64,000 nucleotides of DNA from JAJDXW01 sp965223775 (GTDB lineage Bacteria; Pseudomonadota; Gammaproteobacteria; HK1), in contig OZ245021.1 in the NCBI GenBank assembly GCA_965223775.1, positions 3,968,001 to 4,032,000 on the forward strand, read 5' to 3'. The translations under genes and the position numbers were made by a program. The notes beneath the pieces were generated by a model, which saw only the letters and a list, made by a program, of their open reading frames with translations, had not been told where the DNA came from and ran no database searches. Shown here one piece after another: positions 8,277 through 16,899 of the stretch (position 1 is the stretch's first letter; each line of letters opens with the position of its first letter).

Positions 8277-8984
8277 ATGGCCATTGACTCCCCTCCCCGG
8301 CTCCGCGACCGTACCTACAAGGTCGGGGCGGGAGACATCGCGGTCTACGTTCGACGCCGGATTTCCGGCGGAGAGCTGCTCAGCGGCGAGAGGCTCCCGC
8401 CCGAGCGGGCGTTCGCGGAGCAGTTCGGCGTGTCGCGCGGCACCGTCCGCGACGCCTTGCGGCGGCTGGAGGAAGGGGGGTTCGTCGAAAAGCGGCCGGG
8501 AAGCGGCACCTACGTGGCCTACTCCGAGGTCGAAACGGCGTCGATCGCCCGTTCGACGAGTCCGCTCGAGCTCATCGATACCCGCTATGCCCTCGAGCCC
8601 CAGATCGTGCGCCTCGCGGTGCTCAACGCCACCGAGCGGGCGATTGCGAAGGCGGAACGGGCGCTCGAGGTCATGGAGCGGAGCGAGCGCGACCCGGACG
8701 CGTTCGCGATGGCGGACGAGACGTTCCATCTCGCCCTCGCCGAATGCACCAGGAACGCGATGCTGGTCTGGATCACGGAACGCGTGAGCGAGGTCCGGAA
8801 CAACGCCGAGTGGGCGAGAATGCGCCAGCTCACGCTTTCGCCGGCGATGATCCGCCGCTACAACGCGCAGCACCGCGAGGTCTTCGAGTCCGTGCGGCGG
8901 CGCGACGCGGAGCAGGCCGCCCGGGCGATGAGGGTGCACCTGGACCTCGCGCGGAAATCCCTCGTCGATGCCGCATCGTCGTGA
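8277..8984 (+). CDS. FadR-subfamily GntR transcriptional regulator
   Basis: A 235-aa regulator. Residues about 15-80 form the GntR winged helix (GELLSGERLPPERAFAEQF, then GVSRGTVRDALRRLEEGGFV and RPGSGTYV). The rest is an all-helical FCD effector domain with the metal-ligand pattern D..FHLAL....N and a late H (YNAQHREVFESV). ATG at 8277 follows GGAGAGA. It diverges from the gmaS-mgs operon and precedes tdm on the same strand, so control of methylated-amine genes is likely; the effector is unknown. Confidence 0.88.
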   Translation: MAIDSPPRLRDRTYKVGAGDIAVYVRRRISGGELLSGERLPPERAFAEQFGVSRGTVRDALRRLEEGGFVEKRPGSGTYVAYSEVETASIARSTSPLELIDTRYALEPQIVRLAVLNATERAIAKAERALEVMERSERDPDAFAMADETFHLALAECTRNAMLVWITERVSEVRNNAEWARMRQLTLSPAMIRRYNAQHREVFESVRRRDAEQAARAMRVHLDLARKSLVDAASS

Positions 8985-9032
8985 TCGTCACCGGTTCCGG
9001 AGCACGCGTGTTCGGCTTCCCCCTCCGATTGG

Positions 9033-9058
9033 ATCAAATCCGGTCCTCCCGGTTTGAT
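9033..9058 (+). terminator. Hairpin between regulator and tdm
   Basis: ATCAAATCCGG and CCGGTTTGAT pair with a single-nucleotide bulge around a short loop (TCCTC). No T-run follows, so it may act as an mRNA-stability or attenuation hairpin rather than a full intrinsic terminator. It lies in the 176-nt gap between the GntR gene and tdm. Confidence 0.3.
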
Positions 9059-9160
9059 TGCCGGGCGGAGATCTGATGCAATTCCAGGCGCCTTCGCGAA
9101 TCGCGTTCGACGACACGTTCGAGTCATCGTCGTCGTAGACCAGCGGGAGAGCCACGGCAC

Positions 9161-11542
9161 GTGATCCTCCAGGCAACTCCGGCCATCGCGGGCGCGCCGT
9201 CCCGGCGTGGCCCGATACTCCTCCCGGGCCTCCCCGTGCTCCCGCCGAACATGGAGAGGCACCCGATCCCGGGCGGCGGCACGCGCACCCTGACCCTCGA
9301 CCCCGGGGACGAGCTGACCGTGATCGACCGCGAGGGGCGACAGCCGTGCGAGCTCGTCGTCTTCGACCGCGACGGGCGTTCCGACCCCGCGCTCATCGGC
9401 GCGTCCGGAGCCGGGGCTCCGGCGGGGATCCAGGCAGCGCTCGACCGCGCGGCTCCGTCCGCGAAGCGCGTCCGCGAGGCACTCGCGTTTCGCGGCCTCG
9501 ATCTCGGCCGGGCCGCGACGGTGCGGCTCTTCGGTGACGGGTCGCGGGCCGGAGAGGCGGCCTCCTTCGTGGCGACCGCCCCCGCCACCCTGATCGCCGG
9601 CGCTCCGGGCGGACCGATGCGGCCCGACGAGCAGTGCCCCCCGACCGAGATCGTGCTCTACGTCCGGCGCGAGAGGCGAACCAACGTCAAGCCGGCGGAC
9701 GGCCCGCCCCCGCCGCTCGCGGACCCGCTCCTCGACCTCGACATCCAGCCCGGCACGGCGAAGGGCTACGAGGTCAGGGCGGGCCAGTTCGTCCAGATCG
9801 TCGACGTGAAGGGGCGCGAGTGCAGCGACTTCCAGGCGTTCAGCCTGCGCGCCCTCGATCGGGGCGCGGAGCGCGACATCGACCCCACCACGACCCGCAC
9901 CCTGATGGGCTCGCTCTATCCCGCCCCCGGCCTCTTCTCGAAGTACTACACCCTGGATCAGGAACCACTGCTCGAGGTTGTTCAGGATACGTGCGGGCGG
10001 CACGACTCCTTCGGACTCGCGTGCACCGCGCGCTACTACGAGGACATGGGGTATCCCGGTCACCTGAACTGCTCGGACAACCTCAACGCCGAGGGCGAGC
10101 CGTTCGGAATTCGCCCGCGCGGCGGATGGCCGGCGATCAATTTCTTCTTCAACACCATGCTCGACGACAGCCACGCCATCGGGATGGACGACCCCTGGTC
10201 GCGCCCGGGCGACTTCGTGCTCATGCGCGCCCTCACCGACCTCGTCTGTTTCTCGACCGGCTGTCCGTGCGACGTCGACCCGGCGAACGGGTGGAACCCG
10301 ACCGACATCCAGGTGCGGGTGTACGACCGGGACGAGGACTTCAAGCCAGCCACGGGGTTCCGAATGACCGCCGACGCCGACCTCCAGTTGACCAAGCGAA
10401 CCGGGTTTCACGATTGCTTCGCCGCGCACACGAGGAACTTCGTCGAGTACAAGGGCTACTGGCTGGCGCAGGACTTCCCCGCCCACGGCGCGATCGACGA
10501 GTACTGGGCGTGCCGGGAGCGGGTGGTCGTGACGGACCTCACGCCGCTTCGCAAGTACGAGGTCGTCGGCCCCGATGCCGAGAAGCTCTTGCAGGTCTGC
10601 GTGACCCGCAACGTGCGAAGGCTTGCGGTGGGGCAGGTCGTGTACACCGCGATGTGCTACGAGCACGGCGGCATGATCGACGACGGTACCGTGTTCCGGC
10701 TCGGGGACAACAATTTCCGGTGGATCGGGGGCACCGACCTCTCGGGGCTCTGGCTCCGCGAACAGGCCGAGCAGCGCGGGCTCGACGCATGGGTCAAGAC
10801 CTCGACCGACCAGCTCGCCAACATCGCGGTGCAGGGGCCGAAGAGCCGGGAGGTCCTGGAACGCATCCTCTGGACGGCTCCCACCTGGCAGACCGTCGGC
10901 GAGCTCGGCTGGTTCCGGTTCTCGGTCGCACGCCTCCGCGACTTTCACGGAATGGCCCTGGTCGTGTCACGGACCGGGTACACCGGCGAGCTCGGATACG
11001 AGCTCTTCTGCCATCCGAAGGATGCGCAGACCCTCTTCGACGCGGTCATGGAGGCGGGAGAACCGTTCGGGATCGCTCCTTTCGGGCTCGCCGCGCTCGA
11101 CATGGTCCGAATCGAGGCGGGGCTGACCTTCGCCGACCGCGAATTCACCGATCGGACGGACCCCTTCGAGGCCGGGATCGGGTTCACCGTGCCGCTCGAG
11201 TCGAAGACCGACGCCTTCATCGGGCGGGTGGCCCTGGAACGGCGCAAGGCGCACCCCGCCCGCAAGCTGGTCGGGCTCGATCTCGAGGGCGGGCTGGTGC
11301 CGGCGACCGGCGACTGCGTGCACGTCGGGCGGCCGCGGGTCGGGGAGATCACGTCCGCGGTGCGCTCACCGACCCTCGGCAAGGTGATTGCGCTGTGCCG
11401 CATGGACGTCGCCCACGCGGCGCTCGGAACCGAGGTCGAGGTCGGCCAGCTCGACGGCCACCAGAAGCGCATTCCGGCCCGCGTCGTCCCCTTCCCGCAC
11501 TTCGATCCCGAGAAACGGCGGGTTCGCGGCGACTACGACTGA
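9161..11542 (+). CDS. tdm: Trimethylamine N-oxide demethylase (DUF1989-GcvT fusion)
   Basis: A 793-aa protein: an N-terminal DUF1989/urea-carboxylase-associated half (to about residue 410; ECSDFQAF, CFSTGCPCDVDPANGW) and a C-terminal GcvT-type tetrahydrofolate domain (about 420-790; VVSRTGYTGELGYELFCHP). Length and architecture match Tdm of Methylocella and Ruegeria, which splits TMAO into dimethylamine and formaldehyde and hands the formaldehyde to folate. Cys288, Cys304 and Cys368 have the 16- and 64-residue spacing I recall for the zinc-binding Cys263/279/343 of Methylocella Tdm. Start is GTG, with GGGAGA about 10 nt upstream. livG begins 10 nt after the stop, so importer ATPases and demethylase are co-transcribed. 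Confidence 0.85.
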   Translation: MILQATPAIAGAPSRRGPILLPGLPVLPPNMERHPIPGGGTRTLTLDPGDELTVIDREGRQPCELVVFDRDGRSDPALIGASGAGAPAGIQAALDRAAPSAKRVREALAFRGLDLGRAATVRLFGDGSRAGEAASFVATAPATLIAGAPGGPMRPDEQCPPTEIVLYVRRERRTNVKPADGPPPPLADPLLDLDIQPGTAKGYEVRAGQFVQIVDVKGRECSDFQAFSLRALDRGAERDIDPTTTRTLMGSLYPAPGLFSKYYTLDQEPLLEVVQDTCGRHDSFGLACTARYYEDMGYPGHLNCSDNLNAEGEPFGIRPRGGWPAINFFFNTMLDDSHAIGMDDPWSRPGDFVLMRALTDLVCFSTGCPCDVDPANGWNPTDIQVRVYDRDEDFKPATGFRMTADADLQLTKRTGFHDCFAAHTRNFVEYKGYWLAQDFPAHGAIDEYWACRERVVVTDLTPLRKYEVVGPDAEKLLQVCVTRNVRRLAVGQVVYTAMCYEHGGMIDDGTVFRLGDNNFRWIGGTDLSGLWLREQAEQRGLDAWVKTSTDQLANIAVQGPKSREVLERILWTAPTWQTVGELGWFRFSVARLRDFHGMALVVSRTGYTGELGYELFCHPKDAQTLFDAVMEAGEPFGIAPFGLAALDMVRIEAGLTFADREFTDRTDPFEAGIGFTVPLESKTDAFIGRVALERRKAHPARKLVGLDLEGGLVPATGDCVHVGRPRVGEITSAVRSPTLGKVIALCRMDVAHAALGTEVEVGQLDGHQKRIPARVVPFPHFDPEKRRVRGDYD

Positions 11543-11552
11543 TCACGAGTCG

Positions 11553-12317
11553 ATGACGATACTCGAGGTTCAGAAGCTCACCCGCCGGTTCGGCGGGCTG
11601 TACGCCGTCTCCGATCTCTCCTTCTCCGTCGAGGAAGGCGAGATTCGAGGGCTCATCGGTCCGAACGGGGCGGGGAAGACCACCACCTTCAACGTGATCA
11701 GCGGCTTCTATCCGCCGAGCGAAGGCCGGGTGCAGTTCCTCGGGCACGACATCTCCGGCATGTCCACGAACGCCGTCGCGGCCCGAGGTCTCGTGAGGAC
11801 GTTTCAGGCGACGACGCTCTTCCAGCAGCTCACCGTGTTTGAGAACGTGCTGGTGGGCTCCCATCTCAAGGCCCGCACCGACCCCTTCCGGGCCCTGCTC
11901 GGAACGGACCGCCCGCGCGAGGCGGAGGCCCGCGCCAGGGCGATCGAGATCCTGGAGTTCTTCGGACTCGACGATCGCCGCGACGACCCCGGCGTGAGTC
12001 TTCCCCACGGCCTTCAGCGCGCGCTCGGAGTCGCGGTGGCGTTCGCCGCCGAACCGAAGCTCCTGCTGCTGGACGAACCCTTTACCGGCATGAATTCCGA
12101 GGAGACCCGCCGGATGATGGATGTCGTGCGCAACGTGCGCGACCGGGGTATCACGATCCTGCTCGTGGAGCACGACATGCAGGCGGTGATGGGGCTGTGC
12201 GACCGGATCACGGTGCTCAACTTCGGCCGGCTGCTCACCGAGGGAACTCCCGAGGAAGTGCGCCGCCATCCGGAGGTGATCGAGGCGTATCTCGGAGCGG
12301 CGGCCAATGCTGCTTGA
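11553..12317 (+). CDS. livG: Branched-chain-amino-acid-type ABC ATPase (LivG-like)
   Basis: A 254-aa ABC ATPase: Walker A GPNGAGKTTT, Walker B KLLLLDEPFTGMN, switch VEHDM. The signature region reads LPHGLQRALGVAVAFA, close to the LivG form but with Leu-Gln instead of the usual Gly-Asp/Gln. ATG 11553 is 10 nt after the tdm stop and fits the family start (MTILEVQKLTRRFGG). The next gene, livF, overlaps by 11 nt. The permeases and binding protein lie convergently on the other strand. Confidence 0.88.
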   Translation: MTILEVQKLTRRFGGLYAVSDLSFSVEEGEIRGLIGPNGAGKTTTFNVISGFYPPSEGRVQFLGHDISGMSTNAVAARGLVRTFQATTLFQQLTVFENVLVGSHLKARTDPFRALLGTDRPREAEARARAIEILEFFGLDDRRDDPGVSLPHGLQRALGVAVAFAAEPKLLLLDEPFTGMNSEETRRMMDVVRNVRDRGITILLVEHDMQAVMGLCDRITVLNFGRLLTEGTPEEVRRHPEVIEAYLGAAANAA

Positions 12318-13014
12318 AGTCAGGAACGCCACCGTGCACTACCACAAGGTGGCCGCCCTCCGGGGGGTCAGCATGGACGTGCCGGACGGCTCCGTGGTTA
12401 CCATCATCGGCGCCAACGGGGCGGGCAAGAGCACGCTCCTGCGGGCGATCTCCGGCCTGGAGGCACTGTCGGAAGGCGAGGTCCGATTCGCCGCGCAGCG
12501 CATCGACGGGACCCCGCCCGACAAGGTGGTGGCCCTCGGGGTCGCCCAGGTGCCCGAAGGCCGGCGGATCTTCCCGGATCTCACCGTTCAGGAGAACCTC
12601 AACACCGGGGCCTACCTGCGCCGCGACCGCGAAGAGGTGGCAAAGGATCTCGAAGGCGTATTCGACCATTTTCCGCGACTCAAGGAGCGGCGGCGGCAAT
12701 GGGCCAAGACCCTGTCGGGCGGCGAGCAGCAGATGCTCGCCATCGGGCGGGCCCTGATGTCGAACCCGAAGATCCTGCTTCTCGACGAGCCCACGGTCGG
12801 CCTCTCGCCGGTGCTGGTGATGGAGATGGCGCGGATCATCAGGGAGATCCACGAACGGGGGGTCACCGTGGTCCTCGTGGAGCAGAACGCGGAGCTCGCC
12901 CTGCAGCTCGCCGACTACGCCTACGTTCTGGAGATCGGTACCGTGGCCCTGCACGGCCCCGCGGCCGACCTCCACGAGAACGAGCACGTGCGCCGCGCCT
13001 ACCTCGGCGCCTGA
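12307..13014 (+). CDS. livF: Branched-chain-amino-acid-type ABC ATPase (LivF-like)
   Basis: A 235-aa ABC ATPase with Walker A GANGAGKSTLLRAI, signature LSGGEQQMLAIGRALM, Walker B ILLLDEPTVGLSP and switch region VVLVEQNAELAL, all typical LivF. It overlaps livG by 11 nt, so the pair is translationally coupled. It ends 47 nt before the convergent permease gene. The substrate of the whole importer cannot be read from the ATPases. Confidence 0.9.
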   Translation: MLLEVRNATVHYHKVAALRGVSMDVPDGSVVTIIGANGAGKSTLLRAISGLEALSEGEVRFAAQRIDGTPPDKVVALGVAQVPEGRRIFPDLTVQENLNTGAYLRRDREEVAKDLEGVFDHFPRLKERRRQWAKTLSGGEQQMLAIGRALMSNPKILLLDEPTVGLSPVLVMEMARIIREIHERGVTVVLVEQNAELALQLADYAYVLEIGTVALHGPAADLHENEHVRRAYLGA

Positions 13015-13060
13015 CCGGCGCCGGCGCGCCGGACGATCACCGCCGGCGCGGCCGAGCTCG

Positions 13061-14068
13061 TCAGCCGGCCACACCGTTGCGCCGCGAGCGCTCCCGGGTT
13101 CGGGCGAAGGCCCGTTTCAGCTTCGGACCCAGGCTCTCGAGCCCGTCCGGGAGGAACAGGATGGACGCGACCAGGATCGCGCCGTAGATGAGCGGGCGGG
13201 CCTGGTCCACCCCCAGCTCGCGGAGCACGATCTCGTTCACCACGGTCAGCGCCACGACGCCAAGGATGGGGCCGTAGATCGTGGCCGTCCCCCCCACGAT
13301 GACCCACACCAGCACGTAGACCATCCCCTCCACGTCGAACTGGTTCGGATTCACCGTCCCGAGATAGTGCGCGAGGAGCGCACCCGCGAGTCCGGCGAAG
13401 AACGACGCGATGGCGAAGGCGAGCGTCCGGTAGCGGCGGGTATCGACCCCCACCGCCTCCGCCAGCTTGTCCTGCCAGTGGATCGCGTGAAACGTGAGAC
13501 CGATGCGGGAGCGCTCCAGGCGGTGCAGGATCACCACGGAGGCGGTGACGATCACGAGACAAAGGTAGTAGTAGTTGACGGGATCGAAGAACGCGACGTC
13601 GACCATCCCGAGTTCGATGTCCGGGAAGGAGGGGACGAGCTTGATGCCCTTCGGCCCCCCGAACGGCTCGCGGAAACGCTTCCAGCACAGGCGAATCACC
13701 TCCCCGGCCGCGAAGGACCCGATGAGGAAGTAGAACGCCTTCATTCGGAACAGCGGGAAGCTGAGCACATAGGCGGTGAGGGCGGCGACCGCGGCGCCGA
13801 GCGGCATCGCGATCGGCACCGGGACCCCGAGCCGCTTTGCGATGAGGGTGCTCGCGTAAGCGCCGACTCCCATCATCACCACGTGAGCGAGCGACCACTC
13901 GCCGGTAAGGGTGAGGTGCCGGTAGCTCACCACCACCAGGACGTTGATGACCAGGAAGACCGCGATTTCCTTCTGGGAAAAGCTGAGCAGATGGGGCAGC
14001 ACGATGAGCCCCGCGAAGACTATCGCGAGGGTGGCCCGAAGCCCCCAGCCGTGATTCGCGTTCCGCAT
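13061..14068 (-). CDS. livM: ABC permease, LivM-like
   Basis: A 335-aa integral membrane protein with eight or more hydrophobic segments. LivM landmarks are GEWSLAHVVMMGVGAYAS near residues 55-75, FRMKAFYFLIGSFAAGEVIRL and VIVGGTATIYGPILGVV near 240-256. The short cytoplasmic segment with EAVGVDTRRYRTLAFAIAS is the ATPase-coupling loop. It lies 34 nt downstream of livH on the minus strand and converges with livF. Confidence 0.88.
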   Translation of the reverse strand: MRNANHGWGLRATLAIVFAGLIVLPHLLSFSQKEIAVFLVINVLVVVSYRHLTLTGEWSLAHVVMMGVGAYASTLIAKRLGVPVPIAMPLGAAVAALTAYVLSFPLFRMKAFYFLIGSFAAGEVIRLCWKRFREPFGGPKGIKLVPSFPDIELGMVDVAFFDPVNYYYLCLVIVTASVVILHRLERSRIGLTFHAIHWQDKLAEAVGVDTRRYRTLAFAIASFFAGLAGALLAHYLGTVNPNQFDVEGMVYVLVWVIVGGTATIYGPILGVVALTVVNEIVLRELGVDQARPLIYGAILVASILFLPDGLESLGPKLKRAFARTRERSRRNGVAG

Positions 14069-14102
14069 GAGCGTCCCCGCCTCGCTCCCGTCCGGCCCGA
14101 TC

Positions 14103-14978
14103 TCAGTCCCGGTCCCGGACCCCGAGCAGCCCGGTCGGCCGCACGACGAGCACGATGAGCATCAGGAGCAGGCCGACGATGTCGGCGATCACCCCGTCGG
14201 AGAACGTCGTCACGAAGGTGTGCACGAAGCCGTAGAGGATCGCGGCCACGACCGCGCCCCCGAGGCTGCCGAGCCCGCCGACGATGGTGACGATGAAGGC
14301 GGTGACGATCACCGAATGCCCCATGTAGGGGTAGGTGCGAACGAGGGGCGCCGCGAGCGCGCCGGCCACCCCGGCCATCGCCGCCGCGATGAACATCGCG
14401 AGGCGGGCCGTCCGGTTGATCGATATCCCCTGCAGGGCAGCCGCCTCGGGGTCCTGCGCACAGGCCCGGAGCGCCCAGCCGAACCGCGTCCGGCGAAGGA
14501 ATACCCAGAGCGACCCCAGCACGACCCCCGCCCCGATGATGACGTAGAGGCGCTGCAGGGCGACGACCACCCCTTCGAGGCCGAACAGGTGGAAGGTCGT
14601 CTGGACCGGCGGGGTGATGTGCTCCATCCGCACCCCGAATCCCATGGCGACGGCCGCCTGCAGCATCAGCAGCAGGCCGATGGAGGCGATGAGGCCGGCC
14701 AGGGGATTGTCGCGGACGGGCCGGAACAGCACCCGCTCCATCAGGATGCCGAGAAGCCCGACGAAGACGAGCCCGATCATCACCGCGAGAAAGAAGGGGA
14801 ACTCCCGGTCCGCGTACACGAACACGACGCAGTAGGCGCCGAGCATGAACAACTCGCCGTGGGCGAAGTTGACCACCCCCATCACCCCGAAGATCAACAT
14901 GAGGCCGACCGCGATCAGGGCCATGAAGCTCGCCGCGTAGACGGCGTTGACGCAGGTCTGGAGCAGCAGCTCGGTCAT
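14103..14978 (-). CDS. livH: ABC permease, LivH-like
   Basis: A 291-aa membrane protein with about eight helices. It begins with the LivH pattern LLQTCVNAVYAASFMALIAVG and MGVVNFAHGELFMLGAY, with the coupling motif ALRACAQDPEAAALQGI near residue 180. It is separated from the binding-protein gene by 195 nt carrying a strong hairpin, and precedes livM by 34 nt. Confidence 0.9.
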   Translation of the reverse strand: MTELLLQTCVNAVYAASFMALIAVGLMLIFGVMGVVNFAHGELFMLGAYCVVFVYADREFPFFLAVMIGLVFVGLLGILMERVLFRPVRDNPLAGLIASIGLLLMLQAAVAMGFGVRMEHITPPVQTTFHLFGLEGVVVALQRLYVIIGAGVVLGSLWVFLRRTRFGWALRACAQDPEAAALQGISINRTARLAMFIAAAMAGVAGALAAPLVRTYPYMGHSVIVTAFIVTIVGGLGSLGGAVVAAILYGFVHTFVTTFSDGVIADIVGLLLMLIVLVVRPTGLLGVRDRD

Positions 14979-15093
14979 GGACTCGGGGACGGTTCCGCTC
15001 GCCGGCGCAAAGCCTGCCCCACGCGCCGTCCGAAGTCGAGCGCGCGCGGGTGCGGACGTGGATGGGGGTTCGGACCCGTGGCCTGCCGTCGAG

Positions 15094-15130
15094 CGGCGGA
15101 GGGGGCGGGCGCCGCCCGCCCCCTCCGCCG
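15094..15130 (-). repeat. Perfect 17-bp hairpin between binding protein and permeases
   Basis: CGGCGGAGGGGGCGGGC (15094-15110) and its exact complement (15114-15130) enclose a 3-nt loop. There is no adjacent T-run. Such intergenic hairpins after the binding-protein gene commonly protect the upstream mRNA and lower expression of the permeases. Confidence 0.7.
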
Positions 15131-15173
15131 CCGATTCTCGATGGCGAGGCGGATGCCGGCCGGAGGACCGAAA

Positions 15174-16469
15174 TCAGCCGCGCTGATGATACATCTCGCC
15201 CATCTCGGTGAAGTGCTTGACGAGCAGATCACCGTGGTTGGACCACCACTCCGGAATGCTGCGGTACTCCTTGATGACCGCCTTGCCGTCCTCGATCACC
15301 ACCACCGGCCAGTTGCCGACGAGGGCATTGTCGATCCCGAACAGCTCCTTGCCCCACCAGCTCGCCTCGCCGAAGGCGTGCTTGCCGGTGCCACCCTGCT
15401 TCATGCCGGCCAGAACGTCCTGGGGCTCGACGCTTCCGGCACGCTGCGCACCCTGTACCCACAGGTCCATGATCGAAGCGTACTCCCACGACACCGCGCT
15501 CCACTCTCCGGGCCAGCGCTTGCTGTACTCGGTGTAGAACTCGTTGGGCGCCGCAAAATTGATCTGCGACTCGTTGAGGGCCGGGTCGTCGAAGTCGGGG
15601 AACTGGAAGATGAACCCTTCCATGAACTCCTTCGAGGTCTTCTCGATGATCTTCTCGTAGAAGTCCGCGGTGCAGGAGATGATCTTCCCCTTGAAGCCCT
15701 GCTGGTACGCCTGCTCGCAGAGCGGATGCACGTAGTCCGCATAGGCGGTATCGAGGCAGAGGATGTCCGGATTGGATGACAGCAGGTTCGTCATCACCGG
15801 CGCGAAGTCGGTGGTCTCGATGTCGAAGAATACCGTGTCCTTGACCTCGATACCGTGCGCCTCGAAGGCCGCGAGATAGGTCGCCACGGAAGGCCGCCCG
15901 AGGGCGTCGTCCTGGGCGCAGATCACCGCGGACTTCAGCTCCGGCATGTTGTCGGCGAGCCACCAGACGCCGGTCACGTTGTAGATGGGATGCACCTCGC
16001 AAGGCGCGATGAGGGTCGGCGTATCGGGCGAGAGATCGCTCGGCAGCAGGGTCGAGAACAGCATTCCCGACTCGTCGGCAACCCGCTGAGCCCCCGGCCA
16101 GGTATCGCCGCCCAGCATCATGACGAACTTGACGCCTTCATCGAAGACGAGCTTGGACGCGCCGGTCCGCGCCTTCTCCGTGGCGTACTCGTTGTCGTAG
16201 GAGACGAACTCGAAGGTGTAGGTGTCGTCTCCGATCTGGACGCCGCCCGCCGCGTTGACCTTCTCGGCCCAGATCTGGCACCCGTAGAGACCGGGAAGTC
16301 CCCAGGCCGCGACCGGGCCGGTCAGCGGTGCGAGGAACCCGATCTTGACCGCCTTGTCCGCGGCGGAGACCCTCGCGGGAGCGAGGCCGCCCGCCATGGC
16401 GGCGCCCGCTACCGTGGCGCCGAGAAAGGTCCTCCTGCCAATCTTCTTCTGGTGAAGTTGCTGTGACAT
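15174..16469 (-). CDS. Tat-exported periplasmic amine/amino-acid-type binding protein
   Basis: A 431-aa type-I periplasmic binding protein (Peripla_BP_6). The start ATG at 16467-16469 has a strong GGGAGAAGG ribosome site and gives an N-terminus with a twin-arginine signal, KKIGRRTFLGATVAG, then a hydrophobic stretch and AxA-type cleavage near residue 36. The mature part opens KIGFLAPLTGPVAAWG, typical for LivJ/amide/urea-binding homologues. Tat export is less common for this class and suggests folding or cofactor binding before export. It is co-directional with livH and livM. Linkage of the importer to tdm suggests a methylated amine or related nitrogen compound, but no ligand residues can be assigned. 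Confidence 0.85.
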   Translation of the reverse strand: MSQQLHQKKIGRRTFLGATVAGAAMAGGLAPARVSAADKAVKIGFLAPLTGPVAAWGLPGLYGCQIWAEKVNAAGGVQIGDDTYTFEFVSYDNEYATEKARTGASKLVFDEGVKFVMMLGGDTWPGAQRVADESGMLFSTLLPSDLSPDTPTLIAPCEVHPIYNVTGVWWLADNMPELKSAVICAQDDALGRPSVATYLAAFEAHGIEVKDTVFFDIETTDFAPVMTNLLSSNPDILCLDTAYADYVHPLCEQAYQQGFKGKIISCTADFYEKIIEKTSKEFMEGFIFQFPDFDDPALNESQINFAAPNEFYTEYSKRWPGEWSAVSWEYASIMDLWVQGAQRAGSVEPQDVLAGMKQGGTGKHAFGEASWWGKELFGIDNALVGNWPVVVIEDGKAVIKEYRSIPEWWSNHGDLLVKHFTEMGEMYHQRG

Positions 16470-16565
16470 TGCCTTCTCCCCTCTGCTCAGGTTGCGGGTT
16501 TCCCGAACGTCGTTCGGGAGCGCATCCCTTCGGACCACGGTTCGGAATTCTCCGAACCCCTGCGG

Positions 16566-16826
16566 CTAACATACCACTTTTGTATCCGTCGGTAAAAATA
16601 TATGAACCGCTTTTGTACCAGTTGTTAACCACACATGACCAATCTCGGTTTCGCGACCATAATCCGGAGATCCGCGCCGTGCGGTGCGAACGGTTCGAGC
16701 GACTGCCCCAGGTGCCCCGTGGCCTGGAGTGCCCGCCGCGTTCCCAGGCACCGGTGCGGGTTGCGTGGCGGCGCGCTCGCCGAAGATCTTCCGGACCGAT
16801 CCGCATTCGACCACGGCATCGACCAT
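16566..16826 (-). pseudogene. Vestigial 5' end of a betaine/choline-type ABC ATPase gene
   Basis: An ATG at 16824-16826 with a strong GGGGAGA ribosome site opens a frame starting MVDAVVECGSVRKIFGERAA. This closely resembles the N-terminus of QAT-family ABC ATPases (compare VIRCRSLYKIFGLNP of the Tmo-type ATPase in this window). After about 22 residues the similarity ends: no Walker A follows and the frame runs through low-complexity sequence to a stop at 16566. It lies 73 nt after the GcvT-family gene on the same strand and looks like the remains of a deleted transporter gene. Confidence 0.4.
16573..16621. promoter_or_regulatory. Direct repeats ACCRCTTTTGTAYC and a GTACCAG site
   Basis: Two near-identical 14-mers begin at 16573 and 16606, 33 bp apart (about three helical turns). 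The second runs into GTACCAG (16615-16621), the heptamer that forms the inverted repeat next to the GntR gene. The pattern lies about 105-150 nt upstream of the binding-protein start, a plausible operator position. Confidence 0.4.
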
Positions 16827-16899
16827 GGCGTTCTCCCCACGCCGGCCACGCCCTCGCGTTTCATCGTTCGGACGCGCGCGCCCCGACTGGAGCCGCCCG

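Larger units (their letters stand above)
16470..16899 (-). promoter_or_regulatory. 430-nt region upstream of the binding-protein gene
   Basis: The part at 16565-16640 is AT-rich and holds the probable promoter of the binding-protein/permease operon, with TATATT-like elements on the minus strand and the repeats listed separately. The remainder (16640-16899) holds the vestigial ATPase fragment and otherwise nothing recognisable. The long frames through it on both strands are low-complexity. Confidence 0.5.

Noticed and set aside
13015..13060. Bidirectional terminator between livF and livM
   Set aside because: Overlapping CG-rich palindromes occur but no defined stem with a T-run on either strand, so no confident call.
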